This document shows, piece by piece, positions 54,541 to 64,000 of a stretch of DNA of 64,000 bases. The notes beneath the pieces were generated by a model that saw nothing but the letters and a program-made list of their open reading frames with translations, was not told where the DNA came from and did not search any database. The position numbers and the translations under genes are program-made. The stretch is from Neoceratodus forsteri (Eukaryota > Chordata > Ceratodontiformes > Ceratodontidae). The stretch lies in the NCBI GenBank assembly GCA_016271365.2, contig CM057453.1:1077329001-1077393000 (forward strand), given 5' to 3'. How positions within the stretch are numbered: the stretch's first letter is position 1; the number at the start of each line of letters is the position of its first letter.

Positions 54541-55922
54541 TTCAGTTTTACAAAGATATCTGAATGAACTGGCAGCCAAATGTAAAGCTTTAGACCTAAA
54601 CATTAATCTTAAAATATACAAGGCACTAGTATTTGAAACCACCAGACCCAAATGCAAACTGTTTTTTCATGCAGATAAAATAGAGACTGTCAAGGAGTAT
54701 ATCTACTAAGGGATTAAATTTATGGTCAGAGGAAAATGGAGCTCACATATCAAATCATAAAGTGGTAAGGCCAAGCATTCCTTAAAGGCCTTTCTGAGAT
54801 TCAACTATAAACTTGGTGGTGATCCCCATCTCCCAGCTTTAAGAGCAGGGGAAGCAAAAATCAATCCTGTCATCATACTTAATGGATCTGAAGTAGGGGC
54901 CACAGACATACCTACAGATATTAAAAAAAAACATTGCTATACTACTACAAAACCATACTTCAGATCCCTATGTCATCATCTTCTCCTATGGTTCATGCAG
55001 AGCTAGGTCACTATACAATGACAGTTTTGGCAGAATCTAATGTAACCTCATTTTGGCTGCAATTAATTAATGACACTAATAATCCTATTCCTATGGAGTG
55101 CCTAAAGAAAAAAATCATGTGGCACACCACCAGGATTTTCACCCCATGGTTAAGCAAGTTGCTAGCCCTACTCCAAATAACTAATTCTATGCACCTTTGG
55201 ATTGATTACCAGAGAAATATTAAGATAGCACCACAGTAGAAAGCAAAAATCAAGAGAAAACTATTATTTCTTGCACAAGAAAATGATTTATAGCTAGTTA
55301 AATACCAGAAGCAATACAGTTGGTATGCCACTAATAAAAATACCCATGGGCTTGAAGATTACCCATTGCTTCCAATATTGCCAGAACATCGAAAACTAAT
55401 GACTTGGGCCAGACTGGGAATCATAACCTCTAAACACATATATTTTAATAAGCACACAAATAACACATCACCAGTCTCAGATATATGCCAATGCAATAGA
55501 GGATTCAAGGAAACTATTGAGCATATTATTTTACAATGTCCCATATATAGAACTATACCAGGAATATAATCTTAAAAGATGTTTTAGCCAAGTACATATC
55601 CTTGGACTATGATCCAGTATTCATTGTCTGGCACCCACAATCACTGAATGGGACTGAAATGATAACAAAGTTCTTGAAGGCTGTAATCAAATGTAAAAGA
55701 AAGAAAAACATTTTTGTCAAGTTTCAAATTCCATTAATCATGATGTGCATTATATGCTGCACAATCTGATTTTTATGTAAGTGTCCTATTTGCATTTTAT
55801 TATATGTTTATATTCACAATATTTGTGTATAAGAGTGTTGTTTTAAATGTTGTAGTAATATTGTAATGTCCAAAAATCAATGAATGGAAGAACAATAAAC
55901 CTGAATTTGACTTGACTTGACT
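54541..55922 (+). mobile_element. LINE 3' fragment with (TTGAC)n tail
   Basis: The start reads 'LQRYLNELAAKCKALDLNIN' and 'IKFMVRGKWSSHI', the region just after the RT YADD box where LINEs have K..V..F and YLGI..... The C-terminal part has 'DICQCNRGFKETIEHIILQC', a Cys-rich tail (55,485-55,544). The element ends in AATAAACCTGAATTTGACTTGACTTGACT. The CNRG..ETIEH..L.C tail with a pentamer 3' repeat differs from CR1, L2 and L1. I cannot fix the clade (Vingi-, I- or RTE-like are options). It interrupts the gag-like frame: capsid sequence occurs on both sides. Confidence 0.6.
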
Positions 55923-56112
55923 ATCAGCATCTCTACTCTCTGAGCCTCAGGTAGGACATACAGTTGGAAAAAGGCTTTCATCTTGCTGGTAATTAAGAGC
56001 AACTCTTCAGTGTTTGGATACCTTTCTCCTCCGGTAAAGCTTGGGAGCCATCATTCTCCATAATAGTAATTAATCATCATCAATAGCATGTTCCAGACTT
56101 CATCTGATGATT
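55923..56112 (-). pseudogene. Gag-like remnant, upstream piece
   Basis: The minus strand reads 'FTGGERYPNTEELLLITSK' then 'FFQLYVLPEAQRVEMLI'. This is the usual gag start pattern F.G......EFL......F.L.P......, which should precede the capsid part at 54,533. The LINE tail at 54,541-55,922 separates the two. The frame ends at a Rex1-like insert at 56,116. Confidence 0.45.
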
Positions 56113-56115
56113 TTT

Positions 56116-58440
56116 ATTGTATTTATTTGTTTAAAATGTGGTTACCAGGAAAGGCACACTGAGCTGGGGCTCATTTTCAGATGTGACCCAGGTGAAGGGT
56201 GACAAACAAGGGTAGGTTACAAACATGGTTAGTAAAATCATTACACAGAGTATGGCATGGGCAAGTTACAAACATAGTTAGGAACAATCATTTACACAGA
56301 GTAAATTCAGTTCTAGTGCGACAACAGTGCAAGCAAACCACAAACTGGTTGCAAAGTACAAATACAAATTACATTATTAGTTTCCCATAATTTCAGAAGG
56401 GAGGATTGCAATGGCATGAAGACTGAGCTGTGAGCTTTAGTAGGCACTTTAGTGGAGGGAAGAAAAAGCCAGAAGGACAAGGGTAGTGGGTTCCAAAGAA
56501 CAGGGAACTGGTGTGAGAAAGCCACTTGCCCAGCACAAGAAAGGGGGGTAGGGATGGAGATGGTGTGTGAGTCTCTGGCACATATATCATAAGCAGAAGC
56601 AGCTATTGTGGAGAGAAGGGAGGATAGGTAGGAGTGGTAGTGAGTCAAATCAGTTTTTGGTAATGAAGATAGAGCAGTGTGTCTGGCAGCATAAGGGTAG
56701 GGGAAGTAAGGAAAGTATAGAGAACAGCAAACAGTGATGGATGAGGAGAGCACATTAGTGGCAAAGTGACAGAAAGCATTGCAGAGAGTGTCCAGTCTGA
56801 TGAGTGAGGAATAGGGGGCAGAGCTGTAGATAACATCAGCTTATTCAAAAATGGGGAGAACTAATTTGGTGACCAGCTCCCAATGGCTAGGGAGAGGGAA
56901 GCTGTCCTTATTGTGGTATAAAGCACCAATCTTGGGGTGGAACCTGGAGTGGATGATGTCAATGTGTGAGGAGAAGTCCAATTTGCAGTCCAACCAAACT
57001 CCTAGATATTTGAAGGCTGAGTTTGATTCAAGTCAGGTCCCATCAAGGGTAGAGAAGACAGGGGAAGATGAGAGCCTAGATAGCTTTTGGCAGGTTCCAA
57101 TGTTCATAGACACTGTATTTTTGGCATTCATTTTGAATTGGTTTGCCTGGAACCATTTCAGCATGTTTAGGAAGTCTTGTCAAATCCTCTTGGAATACCT
57201 GCCCCCCTTCCACACCATCAACCTCCATACCGATCTTTGTGTCATCTGCAAAAAGGCTGATCTTACTCCTAATCCCACCTGATATGTCGGCAATGAAAAT
57301 TTATAACAAATATTGGCTGGGTAGCTCAGGTTGGACTTAAAGTTAGTTTTGTAGTAAATGGCCGTAGCTGTTTGAACTGCTTTGGTACAGGATTGTCTGA
57401 GTGACCTGTAGGACTGTAAATCAGTTGCAGCATTGGTGGCCTTGAAGTTAGCCCATGCTAGGTCATGAGGCTTGAACATCTCGATGAGGATGGGGGTGAT
57501 CCATAGGTGGTGGAGGCACTTGACTCTCAGTATTTTGAGGGGGACATGTGTGTCCAAAATTCTGTTGAAAGTGGTTTTGAAGAGGAACAGGGCCTTGTCA
57601 ATGTCACATGCAGTGAAAATAGGGGATCAGTCAGAGGAGTTGAGGTTCTTAATGAGGGCCTCAGTGTTGCATGATCTAAGGGGCCTGTGCCAGATGTATT
57701 TGGGTAAGATCTGAGAAGGGTGAGCCTTTCTAATGCAGTATGTAAGGCAGTGGTTGCTAAATGAGTTGGGGAGTATTCCAGCAGCTGTGATCCCATGGGG
57801 TTGGGAGGATAGTGCCCAATGCAGGAGGGAATGATTGGCATTACTAGGGTTGAGCCTGTTGGGTTCAGTGATTAGCTGTGTGAGGTTTAAGGATTCAAGG
57901 GATTGAATTATAAGGTTTGAGGCATGGGATAGGCAATTCTAAATAAAATCTCCAGAAGGATGAGCTCACCTAAGACAGCAAGGGAGGCAAGGCAGGATAG
58001 GATGTTAGTGAGAGAGGAGGAAGACGATTTGGGGGAGATGTAGAGAATTCCTACAAAAATTAGGGTGGTAGAGGAAAGCGAGTGTTCCAGCAGGAGTAGT
58101 TCATGGGAGGAGGGGAGAGCATCCTTGTGAATGATGGTGAAAAAGAAGGACTGGTGAGAGTAAATGGCTACCCCTCTTCCAAGCTCAGCTCTGTACTGGT
58201 GAAACAGGTGGTAATCTGGCAGTGCTAGCTGGGAGTTAGGGATTCTGGAGGAGAGACATATTTTTGTGTTTCAGAGGATGCCTGGGGAGTATATTGAGGT
58301 CCATAATTTAAGCATATCTAACTTTGGAAGGAGTCTCCTAGCACTTAGATGGAACAATTGGAGACTTGAAGGCCTTTAGGTATGGAGGGAGGGCAGGAGG
58401 GAGGTCAGGGTTTAGTTTAACATCACCAGACAGAAGGAGA
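56116..58440 (-). mobile_element. Rex1-like LINE, degraded
   Basis: The minus-strand 3' end lies at about 56,116 (A-rich pentamer-type tail, with the stem 'GAGCCCCAGCTC' upstream). The C-terminal region reads 'ARDSHTISIPTPLSCAGQVA' and 'FPVLWNPLPLSF' (56.58-56.45 kb), the linker reads 'NFKATNAATDLQSYRSLRQS' and 'TKAVQTATAIYYKTNF' (57.46-57.35 kb), and endonuclease traces run up to about 58.4 kb ('YRAELGRGVAIYSHQSFFF', about 58.19 kb). RT motifs are mostly lost. Same family as 4,427-7,561. Confidence 0.65.
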
Positions 58441-58456
58441 AGGATAAGAAGTTTTT

Positions 58457-58900
58457 GTTTATTTGTTTATTTAAATTTAGGATTACAATTACCTTTGAGC
58501 CAAGGCTCTTTTACAAAGGTTCCACGTTAGAAGAGGGAAGATAGCCATTAACCACCTCCGCCTTTGTTTTGAGAGTGAAGGTGAATGGGGGGGGGGGACA
58601 GCAGTGATGGGGGAACTCCAGGTTTAAGGTTTAAACAGAGGGTATGATGAGTGCCAGGGTGAATAAGGTTGAAAGAGGTGGGTGGGGGAAGGGGCATGCA
58701 TAGAAGTGTGGAATTAGGGAGGTTGTAAAGATGAGGAAGGAGGGTAGGGAGGCTGAGAAGGGAGTGAAGGGGGAATCTGTACAAGGGCGATGGGAATGGG
58801 ATGGGAGATGGGGGTTAACAAAAGTGTAGCCAGGAGAGGTATAGTGCATCTTAGACAAGAGAACATAAAAAATCACAGGGCATGTAACCCACAATCAAGT
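58457..58900 (-). mobile_element. Rex1-like LINE, 3' terminal fragment
   Basis: The left edge GTTTGTTTATTTGTTTATTTA, then 'GAGCCAAGGCTC' and 'TTTTACAAAGGTTCC', repeats the 3' end of the copies at 4,427 and 35,609. The remaining sequence is G-rich and non-coding. The right boundary is approximate. Confidence 0.65.
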
Positions 58901-59532
58901 CTGAGCAAATAGAAAATCTGATCAATAAGCAGTAAACTAGTTTAGAGCAAAAAGTCAGAAAACTTACATCAGTGAGTAGTAAACTAGAATGTGCAACTGA
59001 ATAATCAACGACTTAAGCTGTAAAACAGTAAGGAACTACAGCAATAGAATATGTGAGTAACTCTGGTACAAATCAAGAAGTAATTTAGGCAGGCATGAAC
59101 AGTTGGTAGCTTTAGCAAGTAGGTAGTATGTGACTAACACAAAATAGGAGTTACTTAAACACTTTAGTAACACTGGTTAGATGTGTTTGCAGCCTGTTGT
59201 ACCTTATGCCCAGCAGCAAATAATTGGGAAGCAGTTGGAGTAAATAGGAACAAGGACAGTTAGCAAAGCAGAAAACTTTATTGCAGTAGATGCATAATGG
59301 GATAATGCTAATTAAGCTTTAACAATAACGCAGTACAGAGCAATATATTTGGAAGCCCAACACTAAGTAGCACATTTTGTAAGGTGAACCAGATTGCTGA
59401 GAGTATTTAACAGAAAAGGCAGACAGATTAAGTAACACTCAAGACCCACAATCCCGCCTACTCACGTTTGTTACACCAAACTCCCATTGTCATTATCCAG
59501 TCACTAATGACAATTAAGTTTACAGACTATAC
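58901..59532. other. Unassigned A/T-rich sequence
   Basis: No gene or clear repeat. It contains scattered 'CAGTAAACTAG' and 'GAGTAGTAAACTAG' motifs (about 58,929 and 58,974) that hint at a local short duplication. Confidence 0.3.
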
Positions 59533-60185
59533 AATACTTGGATGGGTGGGAGAGAGGGCAAAAACTCACCCTCAAAACCTAGTCTAAATTACTCCATTTG
59601 TAGGCTCCCAAAAAAAGAAGCCCTAGTTCAAACTTGGCACCTGTTTGTTTTTTGCGATAGGGCACCAGGGACTGGCTGGTGGCATTCTGGGAGGTGGACT
59701 GTGGGGTTGACTGTGTGTCCATTCAGTGCCGCTGGTCATTGTGGCTTACTGGTGGTCATTGGTGGGAAGGTGAAAGTTTAATCCACTCACCCTTGAGACC
59801 CCATCTGAAGTCATCTGCAGTGTGTCCAATGTTGCAGACCGAAAGCAAACAGTCTATTTCAATGCTCCAAAACAAATGAGCCTTACTTCAAACTTGGGGC
59901 CTTTTTTTGAAGTTGGGCCCCAGGGACTGGCTGGTGACATTCTGGGAGGCAGACTGTGTGTCCCTTCAGTGCCGCTGGTCATTGTGGCTTACTGGTAGTC
60001 ATGGTGGGAGGAGGGCAAAAGTTTAATACATTCACCCTCTCAACTCCATCTGAAGTCCTCATTGGCGGGTATGATGCTGGGGACTGAAAGCAAGCAGTCT
60101 ATTGTAGGCTCCCAAATAAAGTATCCTTAGTTCAAACTTGGTGCCTTTTTGTTTTTATGGTTGGGCATCAGGAATTGGCTGGCAG
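59533..60185. repeat. Tandem repeat of about 245-258 bp, 2.5 to 3 units
   Basis: Units start near 59,600, 59,857 and 60,103 with TGTAGGCTCCCAAA-type sequence, followed by 'TTCAAACTTGG', 'AGGGACTGGCTGGTG', 'CAGTGCCGCTGGTCATTGTG' and 'CATCTGAAGTC'. A partial unit precedes the first. No coding content. If the flanking direct repeats are LTRs, this lies in the 5' leader of the element. Confidence 0.85.
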
Positions 60186-60576
60186 TGATCCTTCTCTTCT
60201 TCCTCTGTGTCAGTTTACTCCCCTTGCTAGCATCTTGTTTTGGGTAGCATCTTGCTTTGGACTCCTTTGTGTTTCTTATCCTGCCCACTACACAAAGTTT
60301 TTCTTTGTAGGGGGTCAAAGCTCTGGTGAAATGAGGTTTGTGTCTCCCAAAAGTTTAGGACAGGCCAGATGAACCTGGAAGGAGAGGCAGGAAGCTTACT
60401 CAGGGACCAAGATGTAAAAGATTTATTTACAGGGAACAAAAGAGACAACAGGATAACAATTTTTTTATAGCTCTACAAGACAACAGAGTGAGCAAGCAAA
60501 ATAACACAATCAGGACCAACAATCATACTAACCAATAGCAGTGGGTTAACCCTTTCAGTCCAAGTTCTGAGTGCAC

Positions 60577-61442
60577 TTTGTAGAGAAAATGAGGACATGG
60601 AAATCTGACAAGACAACTGATGAATTGAGCTTGGGCTTCATAATGTGTTGGCTGATTAGCAATTGGGGATCAACCACACAAACTGTTTTTTAGAAACAGT
60701 CATAATTGGGAGTCCCATGGACAAACATAAAATGAAGAAGAATGCTGCTATCTGGATGAAGAAGAACTTGGTGATCCACTGTGACTCCTGGAGAGACACT
60801 GGAGGTCATGGGTGAAGAGAAGCCAAAGCCTCCTGGTTGAGCAGATAGTTCACTCACTGGATGATCCACAGCAATGACCACTGGTAGGCTCCTGGCACCT
60901 AGGCCACCTCCCAATGGGAAGACTACTAGTGATGCAATCCTTGGAGCAGCCTCTGCAGAGCAGCACTGGAATGCATATGACTTGTGGATGGATGTCAAAA
61001 TAAGAAACTGGTCAGACACAAAGTCAACTGTGATCCCTCACTCTTGAGCCAGGACTGCTCCTAAGCTTACTCAATTGTGAATACTTGACTAATGGCTCTC
61101 TGTAGCTTACCACTGAGGGACTGATGCAGGAACACCTTGGCAGAGATTTGAATTGGGTCAACGGTGCTGGAGGTTGGTATGCTGGAGACAAAGTAGTGGC
61201 CAGGGACCTCCCTAGTTTGTTGCTGAGTGCTTAAGGGGCTGGTCCTGGCAACTGAGTGAAGCTTGACATCAAAAATAATAAACCCTAGAAGAAGAATCCC
61301 TAGCCCCCTGAATGATCGAATGCCCTAACACTTGAGCTAGGGGGGCTCCTAAGCTGACTCACTCACTCACTCAATGGCCCTCACTAATGGCTAACTACCA
61401 CCATGACTGGCCTCAAATGTGTTGGCATTTCACATCACTCCA
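60577..61442. repeat. Long direct repeat, copy 2 (candidate LTR)
   Basis: Matches 50,512-51,050 in order and orientation, with about 300 extra bp (roughly 60,825-61,150). The extra part resembles the repeat's own end ('TGAGCCAGGACTGCTCCTAAG' region against 'TTGAGCTAGGGGGGCTCCTAAG'), so it looks like an internal duplication. In the LTR reading this would be the 5' LTR of a minus-strand element; no clear tRNA primer-binding site is visible next to it. Confidence 0.6.
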
Positions 61443-61916
61443 GGAAGAATCTCAGAAGGGACAACACAGAAACACATTGCAGGAGTCAAGGCTGAGCAAC
61501 ACAAATTGCTCCACCTAGTGTTGTTACTGCCCATAATGTACATCACCAGAGCATTGGGCACATGATACACAAGAGACATAGTCCAATAACACTGTTAAGT
61601 TTGTAGGCAACACAGTTCAGTCTTAGGTAAAAGAGTTCAGTCCCTAGGGGGGTGTCAGATATGCTATACCATAGTTCTGTTCATGTGTGGGGGGGTCAGG
61701 ATACACCGACATAGCTCACTAGACAACCTAGGTGCCATTAGACAATTCCCCTACAAGAAGATGCTGTGCTCATAAATATTTTTCCCCTTCTCTGGCTGCT
61801 TCTGTAGAGCCACTCTAGTGACAGAGGCACCCCATAATTAATATTCAGAGGTCCTTTGCTGCTGATTCTGCCCCTGTTCCTTTGGGTCCTTATGCCCTGT
61901 CCCTATCTTCCATAAT
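61443..61916. other. Unassigned sequence
   Basis: No gene or recognised repeat. Confidence 0.3.
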
Positions 61917-62135
61917 TAGTGGTGGGCGAATTGACCAAAATAAGCTCTCTTGAAAGTGTTTGTGGTAATGCAGAATCACAAAAGTAATCTGCAATGCCAT
62001 GATTACTTCAATATAATGAGGAATGCATGTCCATTGAAACCAATGACTTTGCATTATTCTGCCTTCCACAAACTATTTCACCACCAATATTAAGGTGAAG
62101 TACATTGAAATCAATGTACTTCGCATCACTTCACC
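61917..62135. mobile_element. hAT-type MITE (partial)
   Basis: The left end TAGTGGTGGGCGAATTGACC resembles the reversed end at 50,497. Near the right side a hairpin lies at 62,094-62,138, where GGTGAAGTACATTGA faces TCAATGTACTTCGC. The right terminus is unclear. Confidence 0.5.
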
Positions 62136-63653
62136 TTGTAATTGAGCTCCAGGGCTAATTCTGCAGTGATTCATGGGACTGCAGGTCACATGGGCTCCAA
62201 ATTGTTCTGCACAGCCTCAGCTCTGGGTAATGTGTGTGTAGTGTTATCTGGAGACAGTTTGCTTTCAGAGCTCTGCAATTCAAAACCTCTAAAAGCTGTT
62301 AAAAAAGCCTTTTTGAGTCATTTATTTTGCTCAAAATTTAGTACATCGATTCTAGGAAACCCTCATGTGCTCATATCATCGAGTGTTTATTGTTTGTGTG
62401 TGAATTTTGAATGTTAATTTAGAACATTCAGTTTGTGTATTGACAGACACTTGAAGTGTGCTTTGAGGGAGGGGCATATCTTTGGTAAAGGTAGATTAAC
62501 TGGGAGAAAAAGGCAGTCTTTCTGTTTTGGTTATATTTTTCTTATATCACTGTGTTAATGTACACACTAATATTTTCAGTAATTCTTGACATTTTGTTGC
62601 TGATTGTTGTGGTGCAGCAGTGTATAATTTCAGTTTGTTTAAAACATTTGGTTATATTACTAAAGTTTTTCAATTTGCTAGGCATTATTTGTAGTGTGTG
62701 TGTGTGAGTGTGTGTGCGATGCATGCCTTCAAATCAGACACCTTTTATTGTGCCACAGAGTAATTGCAACAGTGTGAACCTGCTATCCACCACACCTGCA
62801 TGAATTTTATGTACTGCTTTGTGGTATCTTTACTTTAGTGGACTGTTACTGCCATGCACTACCCCCAACCGTCAAAAGGTATTCTTTTCCAGATTTGGAT
62901 TTGTGACTTGTGAGCACTGGTTAGATGTTGTTGTGCCTTTGCATCTGCATCTCTTTAGTGTACAGCACAATCTTAATCTGTTTGCGTTTGCATCTCCTTA
63001 GGGCCCAATCCCCATCTGTAACTTAAGTCACAGTTGTTTATTCAGCCTCCCTTCTGAGTACTAACGTGGTGCATATCTCTGCATGGACATTGTACTCGTT
63101 GATGTGCATTTTTATGTCAGGGCGGTCATCACGAGTCACTCTTGATACAAATCACATTCTTCATCTTCACAGTCATGATTCATGAATCACAAAACTAAGT
63201 TTTTTTGTAGATAGTTCCACATAAGCCTGTTTCATAGTATCTTAGGTCTTGGCTTCAATCACCATTGTACACATTGATATCAGTTTTCAAATCAGGTAAT
63301 TTTCTGTGGTACAAGTCAGGGAAGTACAACCGTAGATATTTGTATTTCCGTACAGTTTATTATCATTGGATTATTGGTCATGTGACTGTCACACCAGACA
63401 CTCGTCATGAGACAAATCACGTTCTTCATGAATCACAGCAGTTAATTTTTATTTTCAGTTCTGATGATATGCTGAAGACCTGTAAAGATGAACAAAACAT
63501 TGATGACTCTTTTTTAACTTTTTTTAAATAATGCCCCCCCCTCCCAATACTTACTTTCACTGGCTTGCCAAGATTCCTCATCAAGCCAAGAAATGCGCAC
63601 CCTAAGTTCGACTATACAACCCGTGATACAAAAAGAAAAGCAATGATTATATG

Positions 63654-63658
<5 letters not shown>
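62136..63658. other. Unassigned sequence
   Basis: No coding region is supported; ORFs here are short and without recognisable motifs. A TG-rich microsatellite lies at about 62,693-62,718. Confidence 0.35.

Positions 63659-63712
<54 letters not shown>
63657..63712. repeat. (TA)n microsatellite
   Basis: About 25 uninterrupted TA units preceded by TGTGTG. Length is likely polymorphic. Confidence 0.95.
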
Positions 63713-63718
<6 letters not shown>

Positions 63719-64000
63719 CAGTGCAAGCCACTTATAACGGGCACATCTGTGCAAGATGATTTTGCCTGTTATGCAGAGTGGGATCTATAACAAAAAGCCT
63801 TCTTTTTTAATTAAAACGCGGATGCAGTGGGTGCGACTAGTAAACATTTCACTTCCCTCCTTAGGACAAACAGTATTTGTGGACATAGAGAGAGCTTCTA
63901 CAGCTATTTGTGTATGGTACCGTACTTCATTTCCATCTTTCAGACAAACAGCACTGTACTGTATTTGTACCAGCGGCAGAGGCAGGAGAAATAATGAAAT
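63719..64000 (+). mobile_element. Possible Tigger/pogo-type terminus
   Basis: The sequence starts with CAGTGCAAGCCACTTATAACG after a TA, and later has 'CCTGTTATGCAG' and 'ATCTATAACAAAAAG'. Tigger-family ends commonly start CAGT and carry repeated TTATAACG motifs. The element would continue past the window, so the opposite terminus and the transposase cannot be checked. Confidence 0.4.

Overview
This window looks like intergenic DNA from a large, transposon-rich vertebrate genome. CR1, L2, Rex1-like and L1/Tx1-type LINEs occur together with a Penelope-like element, hAT-type and palindromic DNA transposons and remnants of a Ty3/gypsy-type LTR element. That mix argues against a bird or placental mammal and would fit an amphibian (a caecilian is my best guess), a lungfish or a tuatara-like reptile. 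I saw no host protein-coding gene, rRNA, true tRNA or CRISPR array. Nearly every long ORF is a retrotransposon fragment, and only the L1 ORF1 at about 24.8-25.7 kb looks intact.

Layout. 0.3-12.5 kb: an old minus-strand L1, split at 3.1-9.1 kb by a plus-strand CR1, which is itself split at 4.4-7.6 kb by a minus-strand Rex1-like LINE. 12.5-16.7 kb: tandem arrays of about 143-bp and about 297-bp units directly upstream of the old L1's ORF1, possibly its 5'UTR promoter monomers. 16.7-18.6 kb: CpG-rich and unassigned DNA with a small minisatellite. 18.6-20.4 kb: a palindromic DNA transposon with a 9-bp target duplication. 20.4-22.2 kb: copies of an unknown dispersed repeat. 22.2-23.1 kb: a fresh minus-strand CR1 3' end.

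23.1-49.05 kb is one old plus-strand CR1 pulled apart by later insertions whose target duplications are still readable. They are a 6.3-kb L1 (24,652-30,945, 16-bp TSD), a younger CR1 (31,507-38,005, 6-bp TSD) that carries an L2 and a Rex1-like fragment, and a hAT-bounded block (39,221-48,956, 8-bp TSD). The hAT-bounded block holds a palindromic transposon with 70-bp subterminal repeats, which carries a Penelope-like element (42,255-44,672, 9-bp TSD), and also a minus-strand CR1.

49-64 kb: hAT-type MITEs; a pair of direct repeats 10 kb apart that may be LTRs; minus-strand gag-like and pol-end-like fragments between them, interrupted by a LINE tail, two Rex1-like copies and a foldback element; a tandem repeat of about 250 bp; a TA microsatellite; and a possible Tigger-type terminus at the window end.

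The genes here do not form a pathway. The window's value is as a layered record of insertions. The least explained items are the tandem arrays next to the L1 ORF1, the two large palindromic transposons (one with repeats resembling the 5' end of tRNA-Glu), the hammerhead-like motif in the Penelope-like element, and the unassigned repeats at 18-22 kb and 59.5-60.2 kb. All family assignments come from reading motifs, not from database searches.
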